A stretch of DNA of 7,737 bases from Bacteroidales bacterium (GCA_007132865.1 SLNU01000027.1:1-7737), one strand, 5' to 3'. Shown: positions 1 through 6,435, numbered from the stretch's first letter. Notes: a model not told the origin generated them from the sequence alone. Numbers and translations are program-made.

Positions 1-551
1 TTGGTATAGGGAGCCACATCCGACAATACGCCTGTCATTCCTGACACAAAGGCATAGGCTCCTACCCGGCAGAACTGGTGAATGGCACTCATTCCGCCAA
101 TAATTGCATAGTCCTCAACCAACACCTCACCAGCCAGCTGCACACTGTTTGAGATCACACAATGGTCCCCAACCGATGTATCATGTCCCAGGTGAGAGTA
201 TGCCATCAGCAGTGTATGGCTCCCGACCCTGGTCACCCCTTTTGAATCTGTGCCACGGTTGATGGTGGCATATTCGCGGATGGTGGTATGGTCACCGATC
301 TCCACCAAACTATACTCCCCCCTGAATTTAAGGTCCTGGGGCTCACCTGCAATGACTGCCCCGGGATAGATCTTGCAGTTTTCTCCTATGCGGGTCCCGG
401 GAAAAATGGTGGCGTTGGAGCCTATCCAGCTTCCATCCCCTATAACCACATCCTTGTAAATCTTCGCAAAGGCCTCCACGGTCACATTTTTGCCAATTAT
501 GGCGTCGGGGTGAATCTCCGCCAGTTTTGAAATCATTTGGGTGTTGCTCAT
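1..551 (-). CDS. lpxA: acyl-ACP--UDP-N-acetylglucosamine O-acyltransferase LpxA, C-terminus cut by window edge
   Basis: LpxA is a cytoplasmic enzyme that moves a 3-hydroxyacyl chain from acyl carrier protein to the 3-OH of UDP-GlcNAc, the first step of lipid A synthesis. The 183 complete codons show repeated left-handed beta-helix hexapeptides (for example IGKNVT, IGSNAT, IGENCK, VEIGDH) and the family signature PQDLKF near residues 71-76. The segment SHLGHD places the catalytic His at 123 (E. coli His125), and GGMSAIHQF places His158 (E. coli His160). The position of E. coli His144 is Glu142 here. Gly171 aligns with E. coli Gly173, the acyl-length ruler; Gly there goes with longer chains, so a long acyl donor is inferred. 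The ATG at 551 is the only sensible start; no Shine-Dalgarno is visible. About 80 C-terminal residues should lie beyond position 1. It lies 86 bp after the LolA-like gene on the same strand. Confidence 0.95.
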   Translation of the reverse strand, partial: MSNTQMISKLAEIHPDAIIGKNVTVEAFAKIYKDVVIGDGSWIGSNATIFPGTRIGENCKIYPGAVIAGEPQDLKFRGEYSLVEIGDHTTIREYATINRGTDSKGVTRVGSHTLLMAYSHLGHDTSVGDHCVISNSVQLAGEVLVEDYAIIGGMSAIHQFCRVGAYAFVSGMTGVLSDVAPYT

Positions 552-559
552 TCTATCGG

Positions 560-579
560 TTGGTTTATCTTGGTTTATG
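560..579. repeat. two 10 bp direct repeats upstream of lpxA
   Basis: TTGGTTTATC is followed directly by TTGGTTTATG. Seen on the lpxA coding strand this is ATAAACCA twice, 9 and 19 nt before the lpxA start codon. The period equals one helical turn. The core TGGTTTAT also occurs twice upstream of the barrel gene (5777-5784 and 5816-5823). It may be a translation-initiation or protein-binding element, or simple slippage; no function is demonstrated. The rest of the 86 bp gap (552-637) contains no promoter match or convincing terminator. Confidence 0.45.
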
Positions 580-637
580 ATTGATTTTCTTTGCCCGCAA
601 AAACAGGGCCACATTCATAAAAATGCTTGACCAGGCG

Positions 638-1387
638 CTATCTTAATACCGCCTTTGTAAATATATGATCAGGAATATCCTGGTCGAGGCGAATATCGGT
701 CATCCTGTACTCCGTACCATCCCCCTGCTTCAGGGCATCCTTAAAAATGATTGTTGTCGGAAACCACCTCTCCCCTAGGCGCCTCACATCCCTCATTTCG
801 GTTTCCTTTAGCAGCTGTCCGCTTTTAGCAAACATTTCCTGCCTTAAGGGTACATAACGTTCTTTGTCGATCCATATTTTCTGGCGATGATAAGTTGCGC
901 CATCTACTTTGGCCTCCAGGTCCAGTATCCAGGCCGGACGACCGTCAATGGTTTCCTCTCCTGTAATCACGGCCTCGTAAATATCCAGCAGCTTACGGTC
1001 CTCCATCATGTCTTCATAGCTCAGGTCTGACCCCATTACCGACTGCCTCAGCATATGCCCGGAGATCTGTATCGTGCGGTCGGTGGACGGGGAATAGATC
1101 CACAGCTGGTTCTCCAGCTTCAGCATCTTTGTACCCGCTTCCCTTGGGGGAGACAGGTATTCGGTAAAGGATTTCTCATTCCCCACCGAATAGGTCCGCA
1201 TCTCCATGGTGCGACTTCCCCTCCTTCCATGTATCGTCATACTTGACTCTACGATACGGTTCTCCGAATACATGTTCCGGTCTACCGCCTCCAATATAGT
1301 CCGTGCATCCTGTGCCAGGCCTTCCCCCGATAGGGAAACTGCCAATATAAACAGCAGTATTGGTTGAAAGGTTTGCAAAATTAGCAT
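638..1387 (-). CDS. outer membrane lipoprotein-sorting protein, LolA-like fold
   Basis: The product is a 249-residue exported protein. A hydrophobic signal segment (about residues 8-20) ends at GLA, with likely cleavage after Ala25. There is no lipobox cysteine, so the mature form should be soluble in the periplasm. The body matches the LolA_like family annotated as outer membrane lipoprotein-sorting protein: strand-rich, with LWIYSPSTDRT near 95-104, the conserved MGSDLSYEDM at 118-127, and W172/Y178 in the WIDKERYVP segment. Known relatives have the open half-barrel fold of LolA and often sit beside RND or ABC exporters; the cargo is usually unknown. Here it follows the second permease by 38 bp, so it probably accepts cargo from that pump. 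Oddly, the signal peptide has no Lys or Arg before its hydrophobic core. A stop codon lies six codons upstream, so only a rare ATA start two codons earlier could add a lysine. Confidence 0.85.
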   Translation of the reverse strand: MLILQTFQPILLFILAVSLSGEGLAQDARTILEAVDRNMYSENRIVESSMTIHGRRGSRTMEMRTYSVGNEKSFTEYLSPPREAGTKMLKLENQLWIYSPSTDRTIQISGHMLRQSVMGSDLSYEDMMEDRKLLDIYEAVITGEETIDGRPAWILDLEAKVDGATYHRQKIWIDKERYVPLRQEMFAKSGQLLKETEMRDVRRLGERWFPTTIIFKDALKQGDGTEYRMTDIRLDQDIPDHIFTKAVLR

Positions 1388-1404
1388 TTTTATTGTTTGT
1401 CTTT

Positions 1405-1421
1405 ATAAATGTATCATTTAT
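1405..1421. repeat. perfect inverted repeat, 7 bp arms, between permease and LolA-like gene
   Basis: ATAAATG-TAT-CATTTAT is a perfect palindrome with a 3 bp centre, filling much of the 38 bp gap before the LolA-like gene. It is AT-rich, so a hairpin in RNA would be weak, and it is not followed by a T run, so it is not a good terminator. On the minus strand it contains TACATTTA, a 7/8 match to the Bacteroidota -7 consensus TAnnTTTG, without a good -33 partner. It may be an operator or weak internal promoter, or chance. Confidence 0.4.
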
Positions 1422-1425
1422 CGTT

Positions 1426-2700
1426 CTATGCCTCCAGTTCTTTGAACAGTCTGGCTGTTTGTCGTTTGTATATCCCGATCCCGCTCAGCATGGTGCCAAT
1501 GGCTGTTGAAAGCAGTCCGGGAATGAAGCCAATGTAAAAATCCGGGGGCGTGATGCGGGTCCGGATCTCAGAGGGCATCATCATGGATGCCCCTTCCATC
1601 ATCCCTTCTATGTTGATGCCATGGACCTGTATGATCCATGCAATGCCCAGTCCCAGCGATGTGCCGATTACCGATCCGACGAAACCAATAATTATGGATT
1701 CATAGATCATGCTCCGGTACACATGTCCCTTCTCCTCCCCCATGGCGATCCGGATCCCGACCTCACCATAACGCCGCAGTCCGCCAAGCAAGCCTGCATT
1801 CCACAGGACCAGGGACATTGCGAAAATGAATATCGCTGATACGTAGAGCGCCCACACCGCAGACAATTCAACGTAAGCACCCATGCTCCCCTGCTGGCTC
1901 AGGCTTTTCATCACCGGCGCGAATTCATCCGCGTCGTCTGTATAAGCCTCATTAAAAGCCTTTGCCGTTTTTACGGCCACCTCATCATCATAAAACCCGC
2001 CCGGAAGAAAGCCGATGATCTCACCGGCAGCATCGTGCATGTCAAGCGCCAGGCGCGCATCTTCAATGTCCATGATAATGGTTCCACGGTCCATCACCTC
2101 CACCCCGAACGACAGTGTTCCGGAAACCGTGAAATTCGCCATGACCATGCTGCCGTTCATGCTGGAGCTGATCAGGGTGATGTCATCTCCGGGTTCGATG
2201 TCCAGCTTCCTGGAAAAGCTTTCGCTGAGCAGGGCCTGTCCCGGACGGTCCGGAAGGCTCCCGCGCACCATGGACCTGTCGATGCCCAGTCGATCCACCT
2301 CCTTTGAATTGCCTGAAAGCAGATCCAGTCCGATTCCCATGGCTGTGCCCTGCGACCTGGTCTCCCCGTCTTCATCCGGCACATCAATCAGTCCGCCAAA
2401 CTGGATCCTTGCCCCCCAATCCATGCCAGGAAACCTTTCTGCCAGCTCCGTTTTCAGGTCCTCCACCCCGATCAGGGCCAGGTCGTTCGGCCGCTGGTCC
2501 ATCTCCTCCGCATAGGCGCGGGTCATCACCTTCACATGGCCGTAGGCAAATCTGGCATTCATTTCAAGGGTATCGCCCATGAAGCCGTTTATGTAAGCGT
2601 GCATGAATACGGTCAGCATCACCCCGATCGACACCACGATCACCGGCAGCCGGCTGCGGCTTTTGTCCCGCATCAATCCCTTGATTAAGAACCGTATCAT
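1426..2700 (-). CDS. ABC transporter permease, FtsX/LolE/MacB type (second permease)
   Basis: This 424-residue inner-membrane protein has the four-helix topology of type VII (mechanotransmission) ABC permeases. TM1 is at about 18-37, followed by a large periplasmic domain at about 38-280. TM2 is at about 282-303, TM3 at 333-357 and TM4 at 388-410. Between TM2 and TM3 the cytoplasmic segment RRYGEVGIRIAMGEEKGHV (309-327) is the FtsX-family coupling region that contacts the ATPase. Its start overlaps the stop of the first permease in an ATGA, and a strong Shine-Dalgarno (AAGGGGG) lies 8 nt upstream, so the start is well supported and translation is probably coupled. Periplasmic loops carry methionine clusters (around 181-187 and 367-375). 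It should form a heterodimer with the other permease, as LolC does with LolE. Substrate is unknown; lipoprotein or lipid extrusion is inferred from the neighbours. Confidence 0.92.
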   Translation of the reverse strand: MIRFLIKGLMRDKSRSRLPVIVVSIGVMLTVFMHAYINGFMGDTLEMNARFAYGHVKVMTRAYAEEMDQRPNDLALIGVEDLKTELAERFPGMDWGARIQFGGLIDVPDEDGETRSQGTAMGIGLDLLSGNSKEVDRLGIDRSMVRGSLPDRPGQALLSESFSRKLDIEPGDDITLISSSMNGSMVMANFTVSGTLSFGVEVMDRGTIIMDIEDARLALDMHDAAGEIIGFLPGGFYDDEVAVKTAKAFNEAYTDDADEFAPVMKSLSQQGSMGAYVELSAVWALYVSAIFIFAMSLVLWNAGLLGGLRRYGEVGIRIAMGEEKGHVYRSMIYESIIIGFVGSVIGTSLGLGIAWIIQVHGINIEGMMEGASMMMPSEIRTRITPPDFYIGFIPGLLSTAIGTMLSGIGIYKRQTARLFKELEA

Positions 2701-3872
2701 TGCAGTTTCCCCCTTAATGCTTCCGTTGGACTCATTTTCGCAATTTTCCTTGAAGGCACATAGCTGACAATGGCCGTGGTCACCGTCAGGATCAGCACGG
2801 TACTGATGACCAATCCGACACTATACACCGGGTATAGCGTCTGGGCCATGGCCATGCCAAACTGACTGGCATCCAATGGCATGGTCCATCCTACCCTCGC
2901 TTGCCAGGCAAGGAGAGGCAGGCCGTATGCCGCAGATACAACCGCTGCGAGTACTGCGTGCATGGTGCCTTCCACAGTGAACAATCCGACCACCTCCTTA
3001 CGCGTATATCCCAATGCGATATAGGTGCCGATTTCCTTCTGACGGCGGAAGATAGACAGCACCTGGGTGTCAAAGATGGCGAGCATGGCCAGCAGCAGCA
3101 ATATTCCGTAAAGCACCATCTGACCCGCGTTCTTTGTTTTGATCATATCGTCGACCGCCTTGGTAAGCAATTTTTTTGGCTTCAGTGTCCAGCCGGGAAT
3201 CTCTGCCCTTTCCGCTTCGCTGTCTCCGAACGTCAGTACGGTCGCTTCCCCCTCCAGCAGGGATATCTCCCATAGTTTATCCAGCGGGATATACACCTGT
3301 GCCGCTTCGGCCGAGGGCACGTTTGAGTGGAATATGGCTGTGATGATAATCTCTGCTGCATCGAATGTGCCATTGGCATCCCGCCAGCGGATGGTGGTCC
3401 GGTCTCCCACCTCCAGACGGCTGCTGCTGGCCATCATGCCACCGATAAAGGCGGGGATGGCATCGGTCACCGTATCCAGGCTCATTGCCGGAAGTTTGAA
3501 TATGGATTGATCCGGGTTGATGCCCTTGATGATGGCAGGCATCATCCGACCCTGAGGAAAAATATGTCCCTGCAAGAAAAGCATGGGTTCCATATCGCCT
3601 GCCTGGATCTCTGCCCGGACGGCTTCAGGAATGGGCGAATGGCTGTCATAGAGGCTAAGCGGATCAAAGGGGTCGTAGGCTTCATGCCAGTATTGTCCGC
3701 CACCAATCTCATAATTGGTCATATCCGTTTTGGCCTGGTGGTCCCAGCCGGTCATCACAGCATTTAGCCAGATAATCACCACAAAGGAAAATGACAGCAC
3801 AAGCACATTCAGCCAGGTTCTTAGTCCAGCGCCGATCAGGTTGCGGTATGCCAGTTTAATTGAGAGCCACAT
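2697..3872 (-). CDS. ABC transporter permease, FtsX/LolC/MacB type (first permease)
   Basis: Partner of the following permease, 391 residues with the chosen start. It opens with SIKLAYRNLIGAGLRTW, the amphipathic N-terminus typical of FtsX-domain permeases. TM1 is at about 22-40, then a periplasmic domain to about 250. TM2 is at about 252-272, TM3 at about 299-324 and TM4 at about 349-371. The FtsX coupling segment FRRQKEIGTYIALGYTRKEV lies between TM2 and TM3. The tail PSRKIAKMSPTEALRG is a family hallmark. The reading frame is also open from an ATG at 3905, which would add 11 residues (MRPSNTQHPVI) and overlap the ATPase by 50 bp. I prefer the ATG at 3872 because it begins at the conserved N-terminus and overlaps by only 17 bp. 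Neither start has a clear Shine-Dalgarno. Membership of the family is firm; the cargo is not known. Confidence 0.92.
   Translation of the reverse strand: MWLSIKLAYRNLIGAGLRTWLNVLVLSFSFVVIIWLNAVMTGWDHQAKTDMTNYEIGGGQYWHEAYDPFDPLSLYDSHSPIPEAVRAEIQAGDMEPMLFLQGHIFPQGRMMPAIIKGINPDQSIFKLPAMSLDTVTDAIPAFIGGMMASSSRLEVGDRTTIRWRDANGTFDAAEIIITAIFHSNVPSAEAAQVYIPLDKLWEISLLEGEATVLTFGDSEAERAEIPGWTLKPKKLLTKAVDDMIKTKNAGQMVLYGILLLLAMLAIFDTQVLSIFRRQKEIGTYIALGYTRKEVVGLFTVEGTMHAVLAAVVSAAYGLPLLAWQARVGWTMPLDASQFGMAMAQTLYPVYSVGLVISTVLILTVTTAIVSYVPSRKIAKMSPTEALRGKLQ
2709..2715 (-). promoter_or_regulatory. ribosome binding site of the second permease
   Basis: On the minus strand AAGGGGG lies 8 nt before the ATG at 2700. 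It is the only strong Shine-Dalgarno-like site in the window and sits inside the coding end of the first permease, which supports coupled translation at the ATGA overlap. Confidence 0.6.
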
Positions 3873-4596
3873 GATTACCGGATGTTGTGTGTTCGATGGT
3901 CTCATCTTTGTCTACCCTGCCGTCGAGCAAGAATATCTTACGGCGCAAGTAGTTGATCACCTTCTCGTCATGGGTGGCGAAGACAAAGGTCGTCTTCAGC
4001 TCCCTATTGAGTGTCTCCATGGTTTTCAAGATGTTGTGAGAATTGGTCGCGTCGAGGTTGGCCGTTGGTTCGTCAGCCAGCACCAGGGCGGGCCGTTTGA
4101 CCATGGCCCTCGCAATGGCCACCCGCTGGCATTCCCCCCCGGATAGCTGGGGTGGCTTGGACCTCTCCTTGTCGGTAAGTCCGACCCACTCCAGCGCGTC
4201 CATCACCATTTTCCTTCGCTTATCGGCCCCTGTTTTCAACAGCAGCAACGGAAATTCCACGTTCTCGTATACCGTATGCACCTGCAGCAGGTTGTAGCTC
4301 TGGAAGATAAAGCCCATATTTTCTTTCCGCAACCTGGCCGCCTCCTTTGCATTGAGATCGCCGATGGATTGGCCCAGCACCTCCACGCTGCCGTCAGAGG
4401 GCGCATCCAACGAGCCAATGATGTTCAGCAGCGTGGTCTTTCCTGAACCGCTCGGTCCGATTAGCCCCGCAAATTCCCCCTCGGCAAAATCCAGGCTGAC
4501 GTCCTTGAGCGCCGTAAATTCTCCCTTGCCCATGGGGAAGCGCTTGGTAAGGTTTTTTATCCTGATGATGTGCATATCCATTCGTTTAGTGATCAT
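3856..4596 (-). CDS. ABC transporter ATP-binding protein, LolD/MacB family
   Basis: This 246-residue cytoplasmic ATPase powers the two permeases encoded directly after it. All motifs are intact: Walker A GPSGSGKT at 47-54, Q-loop Gln99 in FIFQSYNLL, signature LSGGECQ at 151-157, Walker B LVLADEP at 171-177 with catalytic Glu176, D-loop ANLD at 179-182 and switch His209. The FQSYNLL and ADEPTANLD wording is typical of the LolD/MacB/FtsE group. The signature has Cys156 where relatives usually have Arg or Gln. The start is uncertain: the ATG at 4596 lies 2 nt after the barrel stop, but in-frame ATGs at residues 6 and 8 would also keep the fold, and none has a Shine-Dalgarno. The last residues extend past the first permease's start. 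LolD is the nearest named relative by motif, but the neighbouring genes differ from a standard lolCDE cluster, so no symbol is given. Confidence 0.95.
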   Translation of the reverse strand: MITKRMDMHIIRIKNLTKRFPMGKGEFTALKDVSLDFAEGEFAGLIGPSGSGKTTLLNIIGSLDAPSDGSVEVLGQSIGDLNAKEAARLRKENMGFIFQSYNLLQVHTVYENVEFPLLLLKTGADKRRKMVMDALEWVGLTDKERSKPPQLSGGECQRVAIARAMVKRPALVLADEPTANLDATNSHNILKTMETLNRELKTTFVFATHDEKVINYLRRKIFLLDGRVDKDETIEHTTSGNHVALN

Positions 4597-4598
4597 AT

Positions 4599-5765
4599 TC
4601 AGTGGTTATAGACCAGCATGACCTGGAAGCCCCTGCCCGCAAACAGCCCGGATTGTTCCGTCTGCTGGGGCAACTGGAATACCTCGGGGTTCCAGAAAGC
4701 CATCAGGAAAAGGCTCATGCGGTTAAACTGCCTTTGCCAGTGAGCAAAGCTGTAAAGATGCTTGCCGGTCCAGTCATAAAATAGCATCCCGCTGACATTG
4801 TCAAACAATCCGACGGGATAGGAAACAGAACCAGCGGTGATGTGGTTTGTATTTTCGAAGGCAAAAGCTTCACGGTCGAGCGATAAAACCAGTTGTTCGG
4901 CCAGCAGGTGCAGACCATTGCCAATTCCAAATGTGTAGTCGGCACCGAGTACCGCCATCTGCTGGTTGGTAAACATGCCCACATCATGGCGCTTGTTGAT
5001 CCAGGCTGCCTCCAGCCAAAGTCCGACTTCCACATCCATCCTGACATCAAAGCCATAGCGGTTTTCAGGGATATTGGTCAATCCGGGGAGTCCGATACAG
5101 GGCATGGGTGGCGGACAATAATCCGGGAAATGCTGGTCGGCCTTGCGGTGGTGAAAGGAAAAAGCCATTTCCCCGCCGGTCAGCGGAAGCTGCAGCCTGC
5201 CGCCGTATTCCGGTTTTTTATCGGTAGTCGGACCCGTTTCCCAGGTTTTGGGTCCGATGTTCCCGTACAGGCCCCACAGCCAGATATTTGCATTGTTCAG
5301 GAAATAATAGCGGCCCAGCACTCCCCACACCCCATCGGTCAATTGCAGGGGGTCACGGGGATCTACCTGGTCAAACCACATCAGCGGGCGCAGCAGGGAG
5401 GCCGATCCGAAATTGATCTTCTGCAGTCCGACTCTAAACTCAAGCTGGTTGGTGGAATACCTTGCCCAGGCGCGATATGCCTTCAACTGCCCTTCCGTAT
5501 TCAGGCTGTCAAACATGGTCATGCCTGCGCTTCCGCTGATATTTGCCGAAGCCTCAAAGCCTGTAAAACGTCCCTCCCCGAGGTCCAAATCCAGGTTGGC
5601 CTGCGGGATATACCTGCCGCCCATCCATAGAGGGAGGTCATTGCCCGGGTTCACATTTGCCCATGCAGAAGCCTGTCCCCGAAAGGAAAAGGCCTGTGCC
5701 TGCAAGGATGCGTTCCCGCTTGCCGCGAGGCTGATCAGACACCATATGAATAACCGGGTTTTCAA
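4599..5765 (-). CDS. outer-membrane beta-barrel protein (DUF1302/porin-like)
   Basis: The product is a 388-residue exported protein whose mature part looks like an outer-membrane barrel: alternating hydrophobic and polar strands, many Trp/Tyr/Phe girdles and Gly/Asn/Asp turns. The signal peptide (about 1-25) ends in AQA, a good signal peptidase I site, and has no lipobox. The segment LEFRVGLQKINFGSASLL with FDQVDPRDPLQLTDG (about 108-144) recalls the DUF1302/alginate-export type barrels that accompany RND or LolA-like proteins. Residues 217-223 hold CPPPMPC, two cysteines in what may be a surface loop. The last residues (LVYNH) do not end in the aromatic residue usual for BAM substrates. The start is TTG: a stop lies six codons upstream, and the next ATG (residue 48) would remove the signal peptide. 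It should be the outer-membrane exit for the ABC system encoded 2 nt downstream. Barrel call firm; family assignment tentative. Confidence 0.8.
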   Translation of the reverse strand: MKTRLFIWCLISLAASGNASLQAQAFSFRGQASAWANVNPGNDLPLWMGGRYIPQANLDLDLGEGRFTGFEASANISGSAGMTMFDSLNTEGQLKAYRAWARYSTNQLEFRVGLQKINFGSASLLRPLMWFDQVDPRDPLQLTDGVWGVLGRYYFLNNANIWLWGLYGNIGPKTWETGPTTDKKPEYGGRLQLPLTGGEMAFSFHHRKADQHFPDYCPPPMPCIGLPGLTNIPENRYGFDVRMDVEVGLWLEAAWINKRHDVGMFTNQQMAVLGADYTFGIGNGLHLLAEQLVLSLDREAFAFENTNHITAGSVSYPVGLFDNVSGMLFYDWTGKHLYSFAHWQRQFNRMSLFLMAFWNPEVFQLPQQTEQSGLFAGRGFQVMLVYNH

Positions 5766-5768
5766 TAA

Positions 5769-5826
5769 TCGTCGGATGGTTTATTTCTCATTCGGATAAT
5801 ATAATTCTCATCGGATGGTTTATTTT
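5769..5826. repeat. three tandem 19-20 bp repeats between the TetR gene and the barrel gene
   Basis: Three head-to-tail units each begin with TC(A/G)T followed by the shared TCGGAT core: 5769-5787, 5788-5807 and 5808-5826. The cores start at 5772, 5792 and 5811. Units 1 and 3 are nearly identical (TCGGATGGTTTATTT in both; 18 of 19 bases match from 5772 and from 5811). The middle unit diverges after the core. The array fills the whole gap and runs into the last codons and stop of the regulator gene. The spacing is close to two helical turns, so cores face the same side of DNA. It may be an operator array, or the trace of small tandem duplication. No TAnnTTTG promoter is visible in it, so the barrel gene is probably read from upstream. 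Confidence 0.65.
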
Positions 5827-6410
5827 TCATAGGGAACTATCCCATAGGTAAAGAGCCTCGAAAGCTCCATGACCAGGTCCTGCGGACTGTCATACATTTG
5901 CAGCATGCGTTCATCGGTGATCAGTTCCAGCAGTTTGTAAGACATTAGCAAAAAAGCCTCTGGCTTAAAATCATCACGTAGCCATCTCTTTTCCTGGGCT
6001 GTTTTGAAATCTTTTACGATCTCCTCCCATGCCTTGATGGATAGTTCCTCCACATAACCCGACAATCCGAGTTCGGGCGATTGATAAAAGTCATTCAGGA
6101 ATTCCTTGCTGATCTCATTGGTGCCTTCCATTTTAGTCATCAGCATGGCCTCCATTTTCTGGCGGGTGGTCGTGGTCTCGTCTGACATGATCTGCCGGAA
6201 TTGCTCCATCCCTTGCACGACCTCCCTCTGGTACACTTCCTTGGCCAGTTCGATCTTATTGCCAAAATGCCGGTAAAACGTCATTTTACTCACGGCGGCC
6301 TCCCGGCAAATTTCTTCAACGCTTACCCGCTTGAAACCATGTTTCCAAAACAGAGCCCTGGCCGCATCCAGGATGGATCGATGCTTCGGATTCATACGTG
6401 TGGTAACCAT
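5820..6410 (-). CDS. TetR/AcrR-family transcriptional regulator
   Basis: The product is a 196-residue one-component repressor. The N-terminal DNA-binding domain is clear: ILDAARALFWKHGFKRVSVEEI (13-34) continues into the helix-turn-helix REAAVSKMTFYRHFGNK (36-52), the standard TetR recognition region ending in YRHFGNK. The rest (about 60-196) is the variable helical ligand-binding and dimer domain, with no recognisable ligand class. Length is typical. It is the first gene of the minus-strand run, 54 bp before the barrel, so it probably controls the export genes and itself. The start may be the ATG at 6410 (weak AAGG close by) or the sixth codon, MNPKHRS, at 6395; both keep the domain. A TAnnTTTG element and repeated candidate operator sites lie just upstream. 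TetR repressors of this kind commonly respond to small hydrophobic ligands, which would suit an exporter, but that is inference. Confidence 0.95.
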   Translation of the reverse strand: MVTTRMNPKHRSILDAARALFWKHGFKRVSVEEICREAAVSKMTFYRHFGNKIELAKEVYQREVVQGMEQFRQIMSDETTTTRQKMEAMLMTKMEGTNEISKEFLNDFYQSPELGLSGYVEELSIKAWEEIVKDFKTAQEKRWLRDDFKPEAFLLMSYKLLELITDERMLQMYDSPQDLVMELSRLFTYGIVPYEK

Positions 6411-6427
6411 ACCTTACAAATTTTTTT

Positions 6428-6435
6428 CAAATTTA
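6428..6435 (-). promoter_or_regulatory. Bacteroidota-type -7 element upstream of the TetR gene
   Basis: The minus strand reads TAAATTTG, an exact match to the -7 consensus TAnnTTTG, 17 nt before the regulator's first ATG. Transcription would start very close to the ATG, leaving a leader of roughly ten bases, or somewhat more if the sixth codon is the true start. The -33 region has only a weak TTTG-like match (TTTT). It adjoins the repeat cluster at 6433-6469. Confidence 0.45.

Noticed and set aside
288..530. 80-codon plus-strand open frame at the left edge
   Set aside because: The opposite strand reads through as LpxA with hexapeptide repeats and the catalytic His; this frame is a shadow.
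593..609. GCCC...GGGC hairpin between the LolA-like gene and lpxA as a terminator
   Set aside because: The stem is only 4 bp and the T run lies in the loop, not after the stem, so intrinsic termination is not supported.
2015..2515. 166-codon plus-strand open frame opposite the second permease
   Set aside because: The product is Ser/Pro/Arg-rich low-complexity sequence, as expected when a permease gene is read backwards.
3856..4596. Macrolide-specific MacAB efflux pump
   Set aside because: MacB fuses ATPase and permease in one chain and pairs with a MacA membrane-fusion protein; here the ATPase and permeases are separate and no MacA-like gene is present.
4893..5630. 245-codon plus-strand open frame opposite the barrel gene
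   Set aside because: The protein has no recognisable motifs, while the minus strand gives a clean signal peptide and barrel; it is a shadow.
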